NCBI GenBank assembly: GCA_029339505.1 | Contig: JAQISU010000163.1 | Span: forward strand, 2,046,001-2,110,000 | Length of the DNA: 64,000 nucleotides | DNA from: Unio delphinus | Lineage: Eukaryota; Mollusca; Bivalvia; Unionida; Unionidae | Direction: 5' to 3' | Shown: piece after piece, positions 62,701 through 64,000 of the stretch | How the letters are laid out: the number at the start of each line of letters is the position of its first letter | How positions within the stretch are numbered: the first letter of the stretch is position 1 | Program-made: the position numbers and the translations under genes | The notes under the pieces: generated by a model | What the model saw: the letters and a program-made list of their open reading frames with translations, nothing else | What the model was told of the DNA's origin: nothing | The model's database searches: none

Positions 62701-64000
62701 TTTTATACAACTCTAGCTGATTTTATACAACTCTAACTGATTTTATACAACTCTAGCTGATTTTATACAACTTTAACTGATTTTATACAACTTTAGCTGA
62801 TTTTATACAACTTTAACTGATTTTATACAACTTTAGCTGATTTTATACAACTCTAACTGATTTTATACAACTCTAGCTGATTTTATACAACTTTAGCTGA
62901 TTTTATACAACTTTAGCTGATTTTATAGAACTCTAACTGATTTTATACAACTCTAGCTGATTTTATACAACTCTGGCTGATTTAATAAAACTCTAGCTGA
63001 TTTTATACAACTCTAGCTGATTTAATAACTCTGATTTTATACAACTCTAGCTGATTTTAATAACTCTGATTTAATACAACTCTAAGCTGATTTAATACAA
63101 CTCTAGCTGATTTTATACAACTTTAGCTGATTTTATACAACTCTAGCTGATTTTATACAACTTTAGCTGATTTTATACAACTCTAACTGATTTTATACAA
63201 CTTTAGCTGATTTTATACAACTCTAACTGATTTTATACAACTCTAGCTGATTTTATACAACTCTAGCTGATTTTATACAACTCTAACTGATTTTATACAA
63301 CTCTAGCTGATTTTATACAACTTTAACTGATTTTATACAACTTTAGCTGATTTTATACAACTCTAACTGATTTTATACAACTCTAGCTGATTTAATAAAA
63401 CTCTAGCTGATTTTATACAACTCTAACTGATTTTATACAACTTTAGCTGATTTTATACAACTCTAGCTGATTTTATACAACTCTAACTGATTTTATAGAA
63501 CTCTAACTGATTTTATAAAACTCTAACTGATTTTATACAACTTTAGCTGATTTTATACCACTCTAGCTGATTTTATACAACTTTAGCTGATTTTATACAA
63601 CTCTAACTGATTTTATACAACTCTAGCTGATTTTATACAACTCTAGCTGATTTAATAAAACTCTAGCTGATTTTATACAACTCTAACTGATTTTAAACAA
63701 CTCTAACTGATTTTATACAACTCTAACTGATTTTATACAACTCAAGCTGATTTAATACAACTCTAACTGATTTTATACAACTCTAACTGATTTTATACAA
63801 CTCTAGCTGATTTTATACAACTTTAGCTGATTTAATAAAACTCTAGCTGATTTTATACAACTCTAACTGATTTTATACAACTCTAGCTGATTTTATACAA
63901 CTCTAGCTGATTTAATAAAACTCTAGCTGATTTTATACAACTCTAACTGATTTTATACAACTCTAGCTGATTTTATACAACTCTAACTGATTTTATACAA
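59770..64000. repeat. 20-bp satellite, over 210 copies, open at the right edge
   Basis: The unit GCTGATTTTATACAACTCTA repeats in 20-base register for more than 4.2 kb and continues past the window. Most variation is AGCTGA or AACTGA, CTCTA or CTTTA, and TTTTATACAA or TTTAATAAAA. A distinctive irregular block (CTCTGGCTGATTTAATAAAA, then shortened TAACTCTGATTTTATACAA units) occurs at about 60681-60830 and again at 62971-63120, 2290 bases apart, with the following series of variants largely the same. This shows a larger repeat of about 2.3 kb. The first copies (59770-59950) are more mixed, as at an array edge. Confidence 0.97.

Overview
This is AT-rich nuclear DNA from an animal. The evidence is a split class A GPCR gene with consensus splice sites, fragments of non-LTR retrotransposons, tRNA-derived SINEs, hAT-like and piggyBac-like elements, long microsatellites and very many minisatellites. 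The mix of repeats and the sparse genes suit a marine invertebrate, most likely a lophotrochozoan such as a mollusc. That placement is an inference; nothing here fixes the species. There are no operons, prokaryotic gene strings or CRISPR arrays.

The only well-supported protein-coding exon is at 3091-3992 on the minus strand. It encodes the N-terminus through TM6 of a rhodopsin-like receptor with HKY in place of DRY and Asn at position 3.32. It has a clear 3' splice site upstream, an in-frame stop before the start codon and a perfect donor just before TM7. The rest of the receptor was not found at 1-3088, so the gene probably continues past the left edge. Two short candidate terminal exons (40830-40943 minus, 44469-44575 plus) are possible but unproven.

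Layout: 1-4000 holds the receptor exon and an intron filled with a 28-bp satellite. 4000-10600 is mostly unremarkable AT-rich DNA with one piggyBac-like copy and one SINE. 10600-19100 is dominated by tandem arrays (43, 33, 25, 29, 36, 39, 36 and 40 bp units), including a 3.6-kb array of a 33-bp unit with higher-order structure. 19100-24700 has an intact-ended piggyBac-like MITE, LINE 3' ends, an 82/41-bp array and a purine-rich array split by a SINE. 24700-29200 is nearly featureless. 29200-48000 carries a hAT-like MITE with an 8-bp target duplication, several SINEs, an RT fragment, a hAT transposase remnant, a LINE tail and long dinucleotide and tetranucleotide runs. 49100-57000 has more minisatellites (22, 90, 41, 27/29 and 18 bp). 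57000-58650 holds a 5'-truncated LINE with matching target-site duplications inside an older 57-bp duplication. 59770-64000 is a 20-bp satellite that runs off the right edge.

By my hand tally, tandem repeats make up roughly a quarter of the window. Many units are multiples of three and lack stops, which creates long open frames that are not genes. The main interest is the number of unrelated tandem arrays in one place, their higher-order organisation, and the cases where arrays and mobile elements are nested so that their order of arrival can be read.
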